This document shows, piece after piece, positions 22,709 through 32,994 of a DNA stretch of 64,000 nt. Location: positions 1 to 64,000 of the forward strand of contig JASKOT010000044.1 in assembly GCA_032158125.1 (NCBI GenBank). The letters run 5' to 3'. The DNA comes from Papiliotrema nemorosa (lineage: Eukaryota; Basidiomycota; Tremellomycetes; Tremellales; Rhynchogastremaceae). The position numbers were made by a program, and so were the translations under genes. The notes beneath the pieces are model-generated. The model was not told where the DNA came from. It searched no databases and saw nothing but the letters and a program-made list of their open reading frames with translations. Positions within the stretch are counted from its first letter, which is position 1; each line of letters opens with the position of its first letter.

Positions 22709-24052
22709 TGTGCTTCAGGCAAGTCTTGCGATTCGGTCTCTTTTGGCGGTGTCTTGATGGCCTCGTGGGAGGATGATACTGCGGTTGTAACTGTGAGTGT
22801 GAATTGAGAGTAAAGTACAGGAGAGAGATCAATACATGGTCGGCTCAGGTGATATAGATTTTGTGCTCAGCTGAAGCGAAGGCCATGTCCGATAGATAAC
22901 ACCACCCCCCCTTCGGACAAATCCGACGAGCCATCTTCGGCCATCTCCCGACCAATCTCTTCAGCACGCCTATGTAGGTCTGTCCTGACATGTAGGTGGT
23001 GCTTGGAGGACGTGGGTGATAAAGACCCAATGAGGATGCACGAGGGTGACGTGGAGTGGTCCAGTCACGTTTTGTCGGCAAGGGGGAGCACGGGATTCTC
23101 CGGACTGGAACAGCTCAACTAAATACCCTGCCAAAGCATTCGCTTCAAATGTGCAAGTCTGACTTGATTGATCTCGATACCTGGTCAGCTACAGAGCTGA
23201 GTTCAGAATGATGCAATCAGATAGCACAGATGGAATGCCTCACTCGAACAATACTACCGGGCATTATTGTTGTCAAGATGAACACGAGGAAACATCTGTC
23301 CAAATCGAGACATGTGGCCACATTAATGACACGACGCAGAGGTTACCAGACACGCTACGGTAGTAGATGGTCGTGTGATGATGCACCTGGCTTTGGGTCG
23401 AGGATTGGCCGGAATCGGTTGAAGAGGATCGACGCGGGAGATGATCCAGCCCCCATAGACGGGAAAGACAGGCAGGTGTCGCCGAGATGTCACCGAGACT
23501 GTCGCATCTTGAAACCGTGGCGCTGATACCAAACCCCGGCAAGTCAACGTACTCTACTCTTATGCTAATTAGGATCCGACTTGGGAGACAATGGTCCGTC
23601 GGCGCCACCTACAATTGACTCCCGTATACTTTACTCAGGAAACGCTTAGTCTGGCCCACGCAGATCTATGATTCCCGCGTAAAGGTTCACATTCCCGCAG
23701 TGCCGGAATTAGCTGAGATGGCTGGATGAGATGAGTGCATGTGAGATATCCCCTTGGCTAAAAATACGAAAAGAAAAAATTGTCCCGTGGTCCTTGTATG
23801 TCTATTCTCGTGGCGCTCGCCACTCACCCAGATCTCCGCTGGTCTCTCCCTCTCTTTGAGACCCTCCCCGTCCGTTCCAAACATGTCGACGGGAATCAGC
23901 TTCCAGTATCGCCCTTTAAGCTTGTCGGAGTTCCGAGACCGTCCTCAGCCCTCAGCCTGCCGATCCCGCTCGTCGTCATCAAAAAGCATAAAATAGATCT
24001 AATCAATCCCGTGGTTCGTAACATGTCTTGGTAAACGCTCCAGCTCCATGAC
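22709..24052. other. about 1.3 kb region without a supported gene
   Basis: Between the dehydrogenase start and the transporter stop I see only frames shorter than 115 codons with no family signal. A 37-codon plus-strand frame at about 23884 (MSTGISFQYRPLSL) is too short to call. No RNA gene or transposon remnant was recognised. Confidence 0.5.
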
Positions 24053-25274
24053 CTACTTCCTCACAACCCCCTGAGCCTCTTTGGCCTGACGAGATTGTTC
24101 TTTTTGCCATGTGTAACCCGCGCTTCCCGCTAGGATGAATATGATGGATATGACTGCTTCCAAGGATAAACTCTCGTTGGGGAGTAGCATCACGGCGAGC
24201 AGCGATTGCAAGACTCCTCTGACGGCTGTGGAGATGGTGTGTGTAGTCGGTGAAGTGACGGTGATTTGGAGTACCGCAGCGAGGGAGACGAGGTAGTAGG
24301 CCGAGCCGGAGACCACGACGGGTAGGATGATATTCGCGTAGAATGTCTTGGGGGATCCATTGGCACCGATGACAGGGGTGGAAGATTGTGTAGCATCCAC
24401 CAGTCGCATGAATTCCGTCGCGCCGCCAGATAAGAAGGATAACAGGGAAAAGATGAAGAACCCAGCGAGGGAAGTGACGTAGACTGCTCGGTAGACTGAC
24501 ATTTTCACCCCGTACGTCTTGACCACGATGGACTCGAGTGCGGTGGTGAATGTCGATACGACCCCGAGGATGAATCCCGGGTCTGATAAGAGGGACAAGG
24601 GGGAGACGGATGCGCCTGATGCAGAGGTTTTGGATCCTGCACCGATGACAAACCCGATGCAAATGACCACAATGTTGGCCATGATCCCGCTGGTGGCTTT
24701 GGTTCGGAGGATGATGTAGGAGAGGAGGACAGTGACGGGTAGGAGGAGTCCTCGGGCGACTGCGTAGAATGCGGCGGGCACCAACTGACATTCAGCGAAC
24801 AGCGAGCGGAGCGAGCGATTTAGGATGAGAAAGTCTGCTCACGTTCAAACACCACACCTTCATACCCACCCCGAGTGTCCGCATGAAGAGGTACACCCAT
24901 AATTTTTGAATCTCCCCCATGGGCAATGCCAGATGACCCACGTTACCTACCCCAAACATCTTGATCACCACTGATAATATCACGCATATCCCCGATTGGA
25001 ACGCGAGCAGTACTTGAGGTAGAGGGATATTGTTCAATGCCCATTTGTTGAGCAACGTGACTGACAATGCGGAGCAGATATGGAATGAGACGGTGAAGAT
25101 GACTCGGAGTCGGGAAGGTTGTTCGGGCGTGGACGCCGGGGTGATGTAGGTGTCTCGTTCTGTTGTAGGGGTATCCTTCTCGGTGGGAGTGTGTGCCAGG
25201 GGAATATAGTCTGCCTGGGATGACTTGGACGTGTTGGTCAAGGCGTCTCGTACCGCTGCGAGGGGGTTGAACAT
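24053..25274 (-). CDS. triose-phosphate/nucleotide-sugar transporter family protein
   Basis: Two exons, joined by a 58 nt intron after VWCLNV, give about 387 residues from ATG 25274 (MFNPLAAVRDAL). A hydrophilic N-terminus of about 60 residues precedes roughly ten membrane helices. Seen signatures of the TPT group are LLNKWALNNIPLPQ near the first helices and LQITVTSPTTHTISTAVRGV in the last third. The tail KEQSRQAKEAQG is basic. Family members exchange nucleotide sugars, sugar phosphates or phosphoenolpyruvate across Golgi or organelle membranes. Its start lies 551 bp from the divergent pyruvyltransferase gene, whose donor substrate is phosphoenolpyruvate, so PEP import is an attractive role. 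GDP-fucose or another nucleotide sugar is the alternative. Confidence 0.87.
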
Positions 25275-25825
25275 TTTGATCTGGCCCTGGGTGTTCGACG
25301 CGTCGAGATAAGGCTTTGAGGGGTGACTTGGATGGTCAAAGAGTGTCGATCTCTCGAGTAAAAGAGTGCTTCCAAGTGAAGTCGAGGTAGAGAGCGTGAG
25401 GCGAGCTGTATCTGTATGCTCTGGAGGTGATGTATACCGAGGAAGTGCGAGGTCGATGGATATGGTCGTCGATAAAAACAGAATGGGAATATGGGGGGGG
25501 GGGGGGGACGCTACCCTGAACACGCCCACGTCCCACACTAATAAACGATTCCATTTCCCAACCGTGACGCTGTTCAATCCATCCCCTATCCCGCACTCGC
25601 TATGCATGTCGGGGAGAATCCATCATTGCTGCCTCACCAAAGCATACGAAGACTCGTGTCCCCTTATGCATGCGCCTCAAACTCCCACCCATGTGAGAGA
25701 CCTGTTGCGGGTATTATTTTTTTAGGTGGGTGGCGAATGAAAGGCAATTAAAGTTTTAACCTTAAATCGGATCCGAACAGCTGGGCGCGTATGAAAAAGA
25801 TAACCCCCCCCCCCTCCACAGAGAG
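25275..25825. promoter_or_regulatory. divergent promoter with poly-G and poly-C tracts
   Basis: This 551 bp stretch between two start codons holds a run of 15 G at 25493-25507 and a run of 11 C at 25804-25814 just before the pyruvyltransferase ATG. A TTTTTTT and an AATTAAAGTTTTAACCTTAAA segment lie near 25715-25770. Homopolymers like these disfavour nucleosomes and are prone to length change. Confidence 0.5.
25493..25507 (+). repeat. poly-G mononucleotide run (15 G)
   Basis: Fifteen consecutive G in the divergent promoter. The true length may vary through slippage or sequencing error. Confidence 0.8.
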
Positions 25826-27319
25826 ATGATATCTAGATCACCATCGTCTGTTCAACACTCACCCCGAACCATGCCGTCGATCTTTGGTGCGAGAAGGAGT
25901 GGTCTGCTCACCACGGGTGCCATCATCGGGTCCATCTTCCTCCTCTTCTCCTATACCCAGACGGATCACGGGGCACAGACTTACTCTCAACTCTCGTCCC
26001 ATCTCCCTACCCCATGGCAATCATCCCCCGCGACTCCATGCTTTGATTCCATCGTACACGCCCGAACGGTGCTTTACGACGTGTATTCCGAGGCTCTGTC
26101 AGGTGTCACCCACGTGGCGGTACTCGATTGGCCATGGCATCACAATTCTGGCGACTCGGCTATTTGGCTGGGAGAAGTCGCCCTGCTCGAAGCATTGGGC
26201 AAAGAGATTTCCTACATTTGCGGGATTGACGATTGTGTCAAGGAAGACATTGACCAAGCGATGGCACATGTCCCCAGGGAGAAAACGGCGGTTCTGTTAC
26301 ACGGTGGTGGAAACTTTGGTGACATTTGGCCCACCCATCAAAACCTCCGTATTCGACTCGTCACCGAATTGACCGATCGAAAGATTGTCCACTTCCCCCA
26401 GACGTTTGAGTTTGACCTCGATCGACGAAGTCAGGTATTGCAAGACTCCATCGACGTCTACTCGAAGCACCCGGACCTACTCATGATCTGTCGAGATACC
26501 GAATCGCTCGAAATGTTCAAACAGACCTTCCTCGGCGTCCCTGTGCAGCTCACCCCCGACGCGGCCTTTTTCATCGGTTACGACCAAAACTCCAAATTAA
26601 CCCCTCCGATGATGCGAGCGCCAGGATCCGACATGTCGATTCTCGGTCTCAAAGGGCCATACGCCGCATCCTTCGACCCTTCATCCCCCTCCTCGTACGC
26701 CGGATTGGACCCTACCGATCGATCGCCGTTTGGTTGGCCTGGAATGTCGTTTGACTCGGCGGCAGAGTACGACGTGTTGGTTCTCGCTCGATACGACAAG
26801 GAAGGAGGACAGGATCGACAAGCACCGGAAATTTGGAAAGGTCCTCTGGAACCTTATACCGTGTCTATCCGAGATTGGACCGATTCATGGAAGGGGATCA
26901 AATCGCCCGAGAAGAAGAATTGGGGGATGATTGATGATGGAGCAGGAGGACAGACTTCTTTCACCGATTTCTGGAACCAGGCCACCTTGCTCCGTGTCCA
27001 ATGGGCCATGATGATCCTTTCCAATGGGAAAATTGTCGTTTCAGATCGACTCCACACGGAAATCATCTCGACTTTACTCGGATTGGCCCATGTCGCCGTG
27101 GAGAATGGACATTTGAGAAAGATGGAAAAGGTAATCAACACTTGGTTGTCGAGTTGTCTGATCCCCATGGATGAGATGAGCGCCATTGCGGCTGGAGCGG
27201 CGAGAAAGACGGATGCGAATACCGTCTTTGTGCATGAGAATGAGGATGCGGTCAAAGCCGCTAGGGATTGGTTGCAGGCGGAACAAAAGGGGATCAGGTG
27301 GTCTAGGGTCAGCGAGTAA
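25826..27319 (+). CDS. polysaccharide pyruvyltransferase family protein, type II membrane
   Basis: This intronless frame of 497 codons starts at ATG 25826; a second ATG at 25871 (MPSIFGARRSG) is an equally good start. A short cytosolic tail and one helix, GLLTTGAIIGSIFLLFSYT, form a signal anchor expected in the Golgi. The lumenal part has VAVLDWPWHHNSGDSAIW, LLHGGGNFGDIWPTHQ, IVHFPQTFEF, ICRDTESLEMF and near the end VVSDRLHTEIISTLLG, all diagnostic of the pyruvyltransferase fold (PssK/Pvg1 group). In fission yeast the related Pvg1 adds a pyruvate ketal from phosphoenolpyruvate to terminal galactose of surface glycans. Here the acceptor is unknown. The divergent neighbour is a TPT-type transporter. 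Confidence 0.88.
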   Translation: MISRSPSSVQHSPRTMPSIFGARRSGLLTTGAIIGSIFLLFSYTQTDHGAQTYSQLSSHLPTPWQSSPATPCFDSIVHARTVLYDVYSEALSGVTHVAVLDWPWHHNSGDSAIWLGEVALLEALGKEISYICGIDDCVKEDIDQAMAHVPREKTAVLLHGGGNFGDIWPTHQNLRIRLVTELTDRKIVHFPQTFEFDLDRRSQVLQDSIDVYSKHPDLLMICRDTESLEMFKQTFLGVPVQLTPDAAFFIGYDQNSKLTPPMMRAPGSDMSILGLKGPYAASFDPSSPSSYAGLDPTDRSPFGWPGMSFDSAAEYDVLVLARYDKEGGQDRQAPEIWKGPLEPYTVSIRDWTDSWKGIKSPEKKNWGMIDDGAGGQTSFTDFWNQATLLRVQWAMMILSNGKIVVSDRLHTEIISTLLGLAHVAVENGHLRKMEKVINTWLSSCLIPMDEMSAIAAGAARKTDANTVFVHENEDAVKAARDWLQAEQKGIRWSRVSE

Positions 27320-27650
27320 GTCGCTCAAGAGTCCGTAGCGCGTACCGCGGAGGGAGGGCGTGAGGGAAAACGAGGAGCAACGGTAGTGAGCGGGGCTGTG
27401 GCATACAATTGAGAAGTGGGATGGCAAGCTGGAGGGGTTCCCAGAGTCAACATCTCAGGTCATACAGTTACTTTATTCTTCGCTTCTGGACGTTATCATG
27501 ATAGATTAGATACCCATGCACTACATTGGGCACGTGCATCGACGAAGCGCGTCTCTTGACATCTCTAAAAGTCATTGCCCAGGTCCCCTACCCGACAGTC
27601 TCCCGCCCTGAGCTGTACCCTCAATGTCTTAGCCTCGCTTCGCTCGGGGC
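27320..27650. other. 331 bp convergent intergenic region
   Basis: The 3' ends of the pyruvyltransferase gene and of the chromate-type transporter gene face each other here. No further feature seen. Confidence 0.5.
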
Positions 27651-29684
27651 TCATCGAGTGGCAGCCCACCAACACAACCCAGCAACTCCCCCTCCCAACA
27701 CGCTCAACCAAGGCGGACTCGCAAAGCTCCTGGTCGCCACAAAACTCCCACTGGCCACTACAGCCCAAAAAGGATCCGCGGTCAATGGACCCGATACTGT
27801 CCCTGTCTGAGTCCCACTCGCAGATTGGTATATGTACCCAACGAGGAACAACTGCCATACAGCCGTGAATACCAGTCCAGAGGCAGTGGCGTTGAGTCCC
27901 CGGATGACACTTCGTGCGAGGGATTTGTCGCGCCATGACGAGTAGAGAGGGAGGAGAGCGAGTTTTAGGAGAATACCAGGGAGGAATATCCCTATGTAGC
28001 CTAGGAATGCGCCGAGTGGGGCGAGATGGGGCTGGGAAGAGGAAGACAGGGCGAGGACACCGAGGGCCACGGCGAAGTTGAAGTTGGGTCCGGGGAAAGC
28101 TTGTCTAGGGATCAGCGCAAAGAGCACGGACGGCGGGTACAGCGAAGCTGGAGCGGAATTTGCGTGGAGCAGTAGTGTTTGGAGGTAAATAGCGGTAGCA
28201 TTGGAAAGATGGGTAAAGAGTAGGAGTAAGCAGTGTACGCGAACGTGCGGCCAGACGTGGAGTACGCGATCGTTGTGGGGGCAATGAAGGCAGAATGAAA
28301 GGGCAACACGTACAATATGGCAAAGACGAGCAGGAAATCTCTCGAGCTGACCCAGCCTGATTCGTCAGTCAAACTCATTTTAGTACAGCTCAACCCACCT
28401 TCCACCACGACGTAGTCTCTGAGGAGAGGGATAACGACGGGTCCACCGCCGAAAATGATCGTCCCGGCAATGATCATATTACAGAAGAACTATCGTCAGC
28501 TTACTTCACAGGTCGACGCCCTCTCCCTGCTTCTCGTCTCACAGCGAGGTGCACCTCGATCGTGCATTTATGAAGTAGTACATGGGTGGGAGACTCACAT
28601 CGAGAGACCTGGGAACATCCCTCCCGGCATTCTTCAACCCCGCCCGGGTGGCTAGCGGGACTGTCAATAGTACTACGAACCCCACCAAGAGCGCCACGGC
28701 CACTTTGACAGATACCACGGTGAGCGGACTCGAGGTAGGTTCGTCTGGGGTGGCTTCCACGTCTCCTTCTTGACCTAGTCTCCGCCTTCGTGTAGTCTGA
28801 GTCGTTTCATTTACCTCTCCTTGCCTCAACGATCGGCCGTTTGGCAGATTACTCGTGGGTGTGTTGGGTCTTCGTGCAGTAGCCATCTCCACCTCTTCCA
28901 CTTCACCCTGTTCCCCACTCTGCCTCTGACCACGTTTGAGGAGTCTCATCCATACCCTCCTGAAATCCCAAATGACGGCTACACACCCTCCGGCCGCTAT
29001 CAATGTGGGATACATCCATGGAGCATGGTAAGAGATTCCAAAACTCGCACTGATCCACACGAGACCCATCGTCAATCTATCCGTCGCTGCCCCCGTGGCT
29101 AACTGCACAGCAGCCAGCGCGATAAGTCCCACTGCCGCCGCGTTCAATCCCGAGAGTAGAGCCAAAACTGCCCCAGGGAGAGTGGAGGGTATGCGTGATA
29201 CTCCCACCGCTAGACATGCCATGCCCACCGCTCCGGGTATTGACCATAGGAAGAAGGCGAGTAGACCGCACAGTACACCGTGGTGTACTACCGCGATGGA
29301 AAATGCCAGTTGAGTGGATCCAGGTCCGGGAAGGGCGTTGCCCAATGCAAACAGGTCCAAGAATGTCTTGGGGTCGATCCATTTGAGGTTGTTGACGAAT
29401 CTCTTGCGGAGGATAATGACGTGCACTCCTGGTCCGCCAAACGAGGTGAAGCCGAGGTCCCAGTATCGGTGTATCGTGTCCAGTACCGCGGAGCGGGTAG
29501 GGTGCTCGGGGGTGGTTGTGTGGGCATGATCGAGCTGGGTGGGTGGTCTCTCAGATGTAGATGTCTGATAGGGAGTCGAGGGGGACTCGAGGTTAGGGGA
29601 GGAGGTATGAGGTAGAGGTCGGAGGTGAGAGGTGGATTGGTGTAGAGAAGGAGGGGAAGAGAGGGGTGTAAGAGGGGATTGCAT
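27651..29684 (-). CDS. chromate transporter (CHR/ChrA family), two-domain
   Basis: Start at ATG 29684 (MQSPLTPLSSPPS). The first 70 residues are Ser/Pro/Thr-rich. The first CHR half shows YWDLGFTSFGGPGVHVIIL, ALGNALPGPGSTQLAF and several helices. After a basic linker of about 80 residues the second half repeats the pattern with TIIFGGGPVVIPLLRDYVV and QAFPGPNFNFAVALG. Introns fall at about 28123-28130 to 28330, near 28370 and near 28490-28600. The protein ends GLCWWAATR. By family it is a chromate or oxyanion carrier, bidomain like bacterial long ChrA. In fungi the physiological substrate may be sulfate-like anions; the direction and membrane cannot be told. Confidence 0.87.
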
Positions 29685-30497
29685 GGTGAAGAATCGCTTC
29701 TATCGTGTATCCCGTTCGTTCCAAGGTCATGCAGCGCCCTCGCCCTAGATCGCTGAGATGTCTGTTCTACGTGTGCTCAGACCGGTGTTCAATACCTGAC
29801 CAGGTTGAAGGGTATGCAGGGCATTGTCAAAGTTGTGGTCGGTGTCGGGTGGTGTCATGGTGAGCCATTTTGTTATTCCAGATCCGACTTTGAGTGTGAC
29901 CTTCTACCGAGTCTTGGCGAATACTCGGGTCGACCACCGTCACTCAACTCGCACGTGTGTGGCTGCCCACATTGACCTTGATCTGGGATTGAGATTGTGA
30001 AGAGAGACATGATCAAGGTAAGAGAAGGGAGACAAGGCAAGATCGCAAGCGAGAGGTTCCTCCATCTTTACTGAAATGGTCGTTGAAGGATCCGCTGGGT
30101 CACACTGACATCCTCCACACTTGTGGTCCTCACACAAAGTGACGGGATGCCTATGGCAGTTTCATATACCTTCTTCCGACCTTTCACTGCATACTGACAC
30201 TCTATGCTTACCACTTGATCATCGATTTCACGACCGGTCCATCACGCGCAAGAGATATGGGTCGATCGCAGATGAAGCGTTTCTGGTCATGGAGATGCGA
30301 CACAATGGAGACATACGAAACGCCTCTGTTTAGATTGTCTATACGGTCTAGGATCTACGATGGGGATGAGTTGACTTTCCTTTGATCTGACTATCAACCA
30401 GAAGTGAGCTGTTTCACGTACAAATACGGTGGTTCTCCCTCTGATGGGAGCATTGGCTTCTTCTCGCTCGTCAAGCATCATTGGCTGTACGTGGACC
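29685..30497. other. about 0.8 kb divergent intergenic region
   Basis: No gene is supported here; only frames below 75 codons are present. It lies between the transporter start and the orphan start at 30498. Confidence 0.5.
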
Positions 30498-31733
30498 ATG
30501 AGTGTTCAAACTAGAGTGACGCTCAAACGCCCACGCCCACACGAGTCTATTGCTGATGCTAACGTGGACTTGACGAAGATTGGCGATGATGAAGATTGGT
30601 CAGATGGGACTGACGATACCGTCCTTCCACCCAGAGCCAACGACGAGCCCAAACACAGCAACGAGCGGTTTGAACACCTCTTAGAAGCATTCAAGGGGGT
30701 TTATGAGCATTTCAGCAATGGATCAAGGACATTTGCCAGGTCGCTCCTGGCTTATAGAGCTGATCTCGCCAAGAGGATATGGGAGACTGTGGTCTCGTCC
30801 GAATGCGCAGTCCGAAATGTCCTCCTTCCCTGGTCTGAAGGGTGCTCAAAGGGAGATACCATGGTACAAACCTTTGATGGAGCTCTCGACACTGTGGATA
30901 AACTTCAACTTGAAGTGGGAGACGCTATGCGACGGAGCCATCTCTGGAATCGACCCGATCCCACGTCGTCGTTCCTAGCCACACACCATTTTCTACGTGA
31001 TCAAGGAAAGGCTGTATTGGATCAGTACAGATCCGTGAGGAGAGCTTATTCGGATCTAGCAGGATTCTACGAGGATCAAGGGTTTCTTGGGGATTCTGCC
31101 CCGTCCACAGGGACCGTACTCCGCTTAGTGGAGAAAAGAGTCAAGAATTCCAAGCAGGAAGCGGAAGATGGAGTAGACGAGGCTAAAAGTTCACAACGGA
31201 CCATACGATCAGCTCGTTCGAAATTCCGCCAAGTGAAAGAAACCCGGCCGCTCTCATTGCTTGAGTCTTCGATTGAGGACCAGAACAGATTCTGGAGATC
31301 TGTCAAACGACATGATTCATTTATCAGATGGTCGTTACTAGACTTGCGATATCGCCTGAACGAGGGTCCTTCCGTTCTGCAATCTATTCGCGCGGCCGAG
31401 CCCACACCTAGGTCGCAAATATTTCTGTACAGCGTGGGGCTAGCTAATAAATACGCTGAACATCTGTCTTGTCTTTCTGACCAAGACGGAGCGGAGGGCA
31501 AGGGGGTATTTGACAAGTCAAAGTGGGAGGCTTTCGGACGGGAGCTTGGTACATTCTCAGGTTTCTTGAATCAGGGAACGTACTGGATTTCCGGGACAGT
31601 CGACAGTGATCCATTCTGGGTGGAAAGTGCTCGAGAGGCATTGAACAGGCTGGTGAGGTGGTATGGAAGGTCTAAAACACATCTAGACTCCTGGAGCGCA
31701 TGGGAGGAAGAGAAGCTCTCCTCTGCCGCCTGA
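30498..31733 (+). CDS. hypothetical helical protein, 411 aa, intronless (paralogue 1)
   Basis: The start chosen is ATG 30498 (MSVQTRVTLKRPRPH); an in-frame ATG at 30429 is possible. The N-terminal 50 residues are acidic and disordered. The remainder is strongly helical and charged, without signal or membrane segment, for example TFARSLLAYRADLAKRIWET and VEKRVKNSKQEAEDGVDEAK. The pattern of long amphipathic helices is reminiscent of BAR-like or coiled-coil scaffold proteins, but I see no diagnostic motif. A segment at about residues 50-105 aligns with the product at 31980-32658 (FA(R/H)S(L/M), RxDLAKRIW/RDETTKLF, LLPW/LSGW). The function is unknown. Confidence 0.7.
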   Translation: MSVQTRVTLKRPRPHESIADANVDLTKIGDDEDWSDGTDDTVLPPRANDEPKHSNERFEHLLEAFKGVYEHFSNGSRTFARSLLAYRADLAKRIWETVVSSECAVRNVLLPWSEGCSKGDTMVQTFDGALDTVDKLQLEVGDAMRRSHLWNRPDPTSSFLATHHFLRDQGKAVLDQYRSVRRAYSDLAGFYEDQGFLGDSAPSTGTVLRLVEKRVKNSKQEAEDGVDEAKSSQRTIRSARSKFRQVKETRPLSLLESSIEDQNRFWRSVKRHDSFIRWSLLDLRYRLNEGPSVLQSIRAAEPTPRSQIFLYSVGLANKYAEHLSCLSDQDGAEGKGVFDKSKWEAFGRELGTFSGFLNQGTYWISGTVDSDPFWVESAREALNRLVRWYGRSKTHLDSWSAWEEEKLSSAA

Positions 31734-31979
31734 GGTAGCAGGATGAGGATCCTTTGATTGGGCAGTGGGAATTTGCTTCTATTGTGACTCACATGCGCTG
31801 CCTCGTATCCCTGATCCCCATCTCAAAAGATACTTCTTACCACTCCTGACCACCATGATAAAACGATATATGTTGGGGTGATTCGACGGCTCTCTTCTTC
31901 GGCAAGCTAATTTTCAGACATGCATCTCACGTAAGACTCTACGACTCTCGACTCGATTTCATCACGCTCAGATGATCTC

Positions 31980-32658
31980 TCATTCCGTATTCTGCACCTT
32001 GGTATTCTCGGGGAATCCCTCAATCGATTTCTCGAGGACTCCCTCTGTCTCGAGATGTTTGCCCAACGCGCTGTGCCAAAAGGAGAGCCTGCACGCATGC
32101 TCATGGAGACTCTTTGCGTCAGTCAGCTCTTGTTTGTTCTCTGCCATGTCCGAGCCCATAGATATGGCAAGAGATTGCCATTCGAAGTCCTTCAAACGTT
32201 TCGTGGTCGACCTTGTTTCCAGGATTGTTTTCAGATGGGATATTCCCCTGGACGTTTCTCCATCCAGATAAGACTGTCTCATACTCGTCTTGGGTCCTCC
32301 TCGTCCAATCGAACAGTTTTGTGGTTTCGTCTCTCACGGAATCTGACATTGAATGAGCAAATATGGCCAAAGAGGCTTGGATATCGTGCATGGTTTCGAC
32401 CAGGGCTCGATAAGCTCTTGCCATTCGTTGTGCTTGACCTTGCCTTGCGGTAGACTCAGCCACAGGGAACTTGCCGAGAGGCACGAGGCCCTCCAGAGTG
32501 AAAGGAAGAGCATCTTCATGGTGTACAGCCGTGATATTAAGAGACCGCTCAGCTGAATGTAATGTCGTGGTCAAGTTCCGCAATGTCAGACGGGTTGACG
32601 ATGTAAACACGTCGACTTTGCATTCCGCAGCGACTGGGTTTCTATTTCCTTCTCTCAT
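31980..32658 (-). CDS. hypothetical helical protein (paralogue 2), frame unresolved
   Basis: A frame from ATG 32658 (MREGNRNPVAAECK) encodes a helical protein with IFAHSMSDSVRDETTKLFDW and then VLSGW, alignable with paralogue 1 at 30498. Beyond VLSGWRN this frame (stop at 32119) loses natural composition, while an overlapping frame, DFEWQSLAISMGSDMAENKQ onward to a stop at 31980, looks like real protein. A 64 nt intron from GTCCAG to TTTGAAG would join them in frame, but its donor is not consensus. A one-base frameshift is the other reading. The gene therefore may be intact with an odd intron or may be decaying. It lies tail to tail with paralogue 1. Confidence 0.5.
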
Positions 32659-32994
32659 CGCTTTTTTGAGCGACAACCAGCGTACAACCCCTCTACACCC
32701 CTGCAATACTATGCACGGGTATACCCTGTATTGCGGAGACTGCAATTAAGGGAGGAGCATCTCGCATGCAGTATTTCAGATGATGCCATTCTCCAGCTTA
32801 CCACCAAGTGCCGTCTGTTTCATGTTGCGGAACCGCGGTCGAGAAGCGGTACTGGATATGGGAATGCGCAGATGATTTCGCTTGTGCAGATACCGGTGCA
32901 TCTACTGCAAAGATCATCATGAGGAATGTCATGCTTTGTTGAATCTGTTCTTATCCTTCATCTCACATTGATCTAGTCTGAAGCGATTGACGAG
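32659..32994. other. 336 bp intergenic region
   Basis: It separates the starts of paralogue 2 (minus) and the first GH16 gene (plus). No clear TATA box or other element seen. Confidence 0.4.

Noticed and set aside
23754..23996. Short plus-strand frame with MSTGISFQYRPLSL
   Set aside because: Too short, no context, and it runs into the 3' region of the transporter gene.
24003..24791. A 262-codon minus-strand frame overlapping the transporter's second exon
   Set aside because: It is rich in His and Arg from reading the hydrophobic exon in another frame; the membrane-protein frame is clearly the real one.
29095..29615. Plus-strand frames opposite the chromate transporter
   Set aside because: They are antisense to conserved CHR helices and explained by codon bias of that gene.
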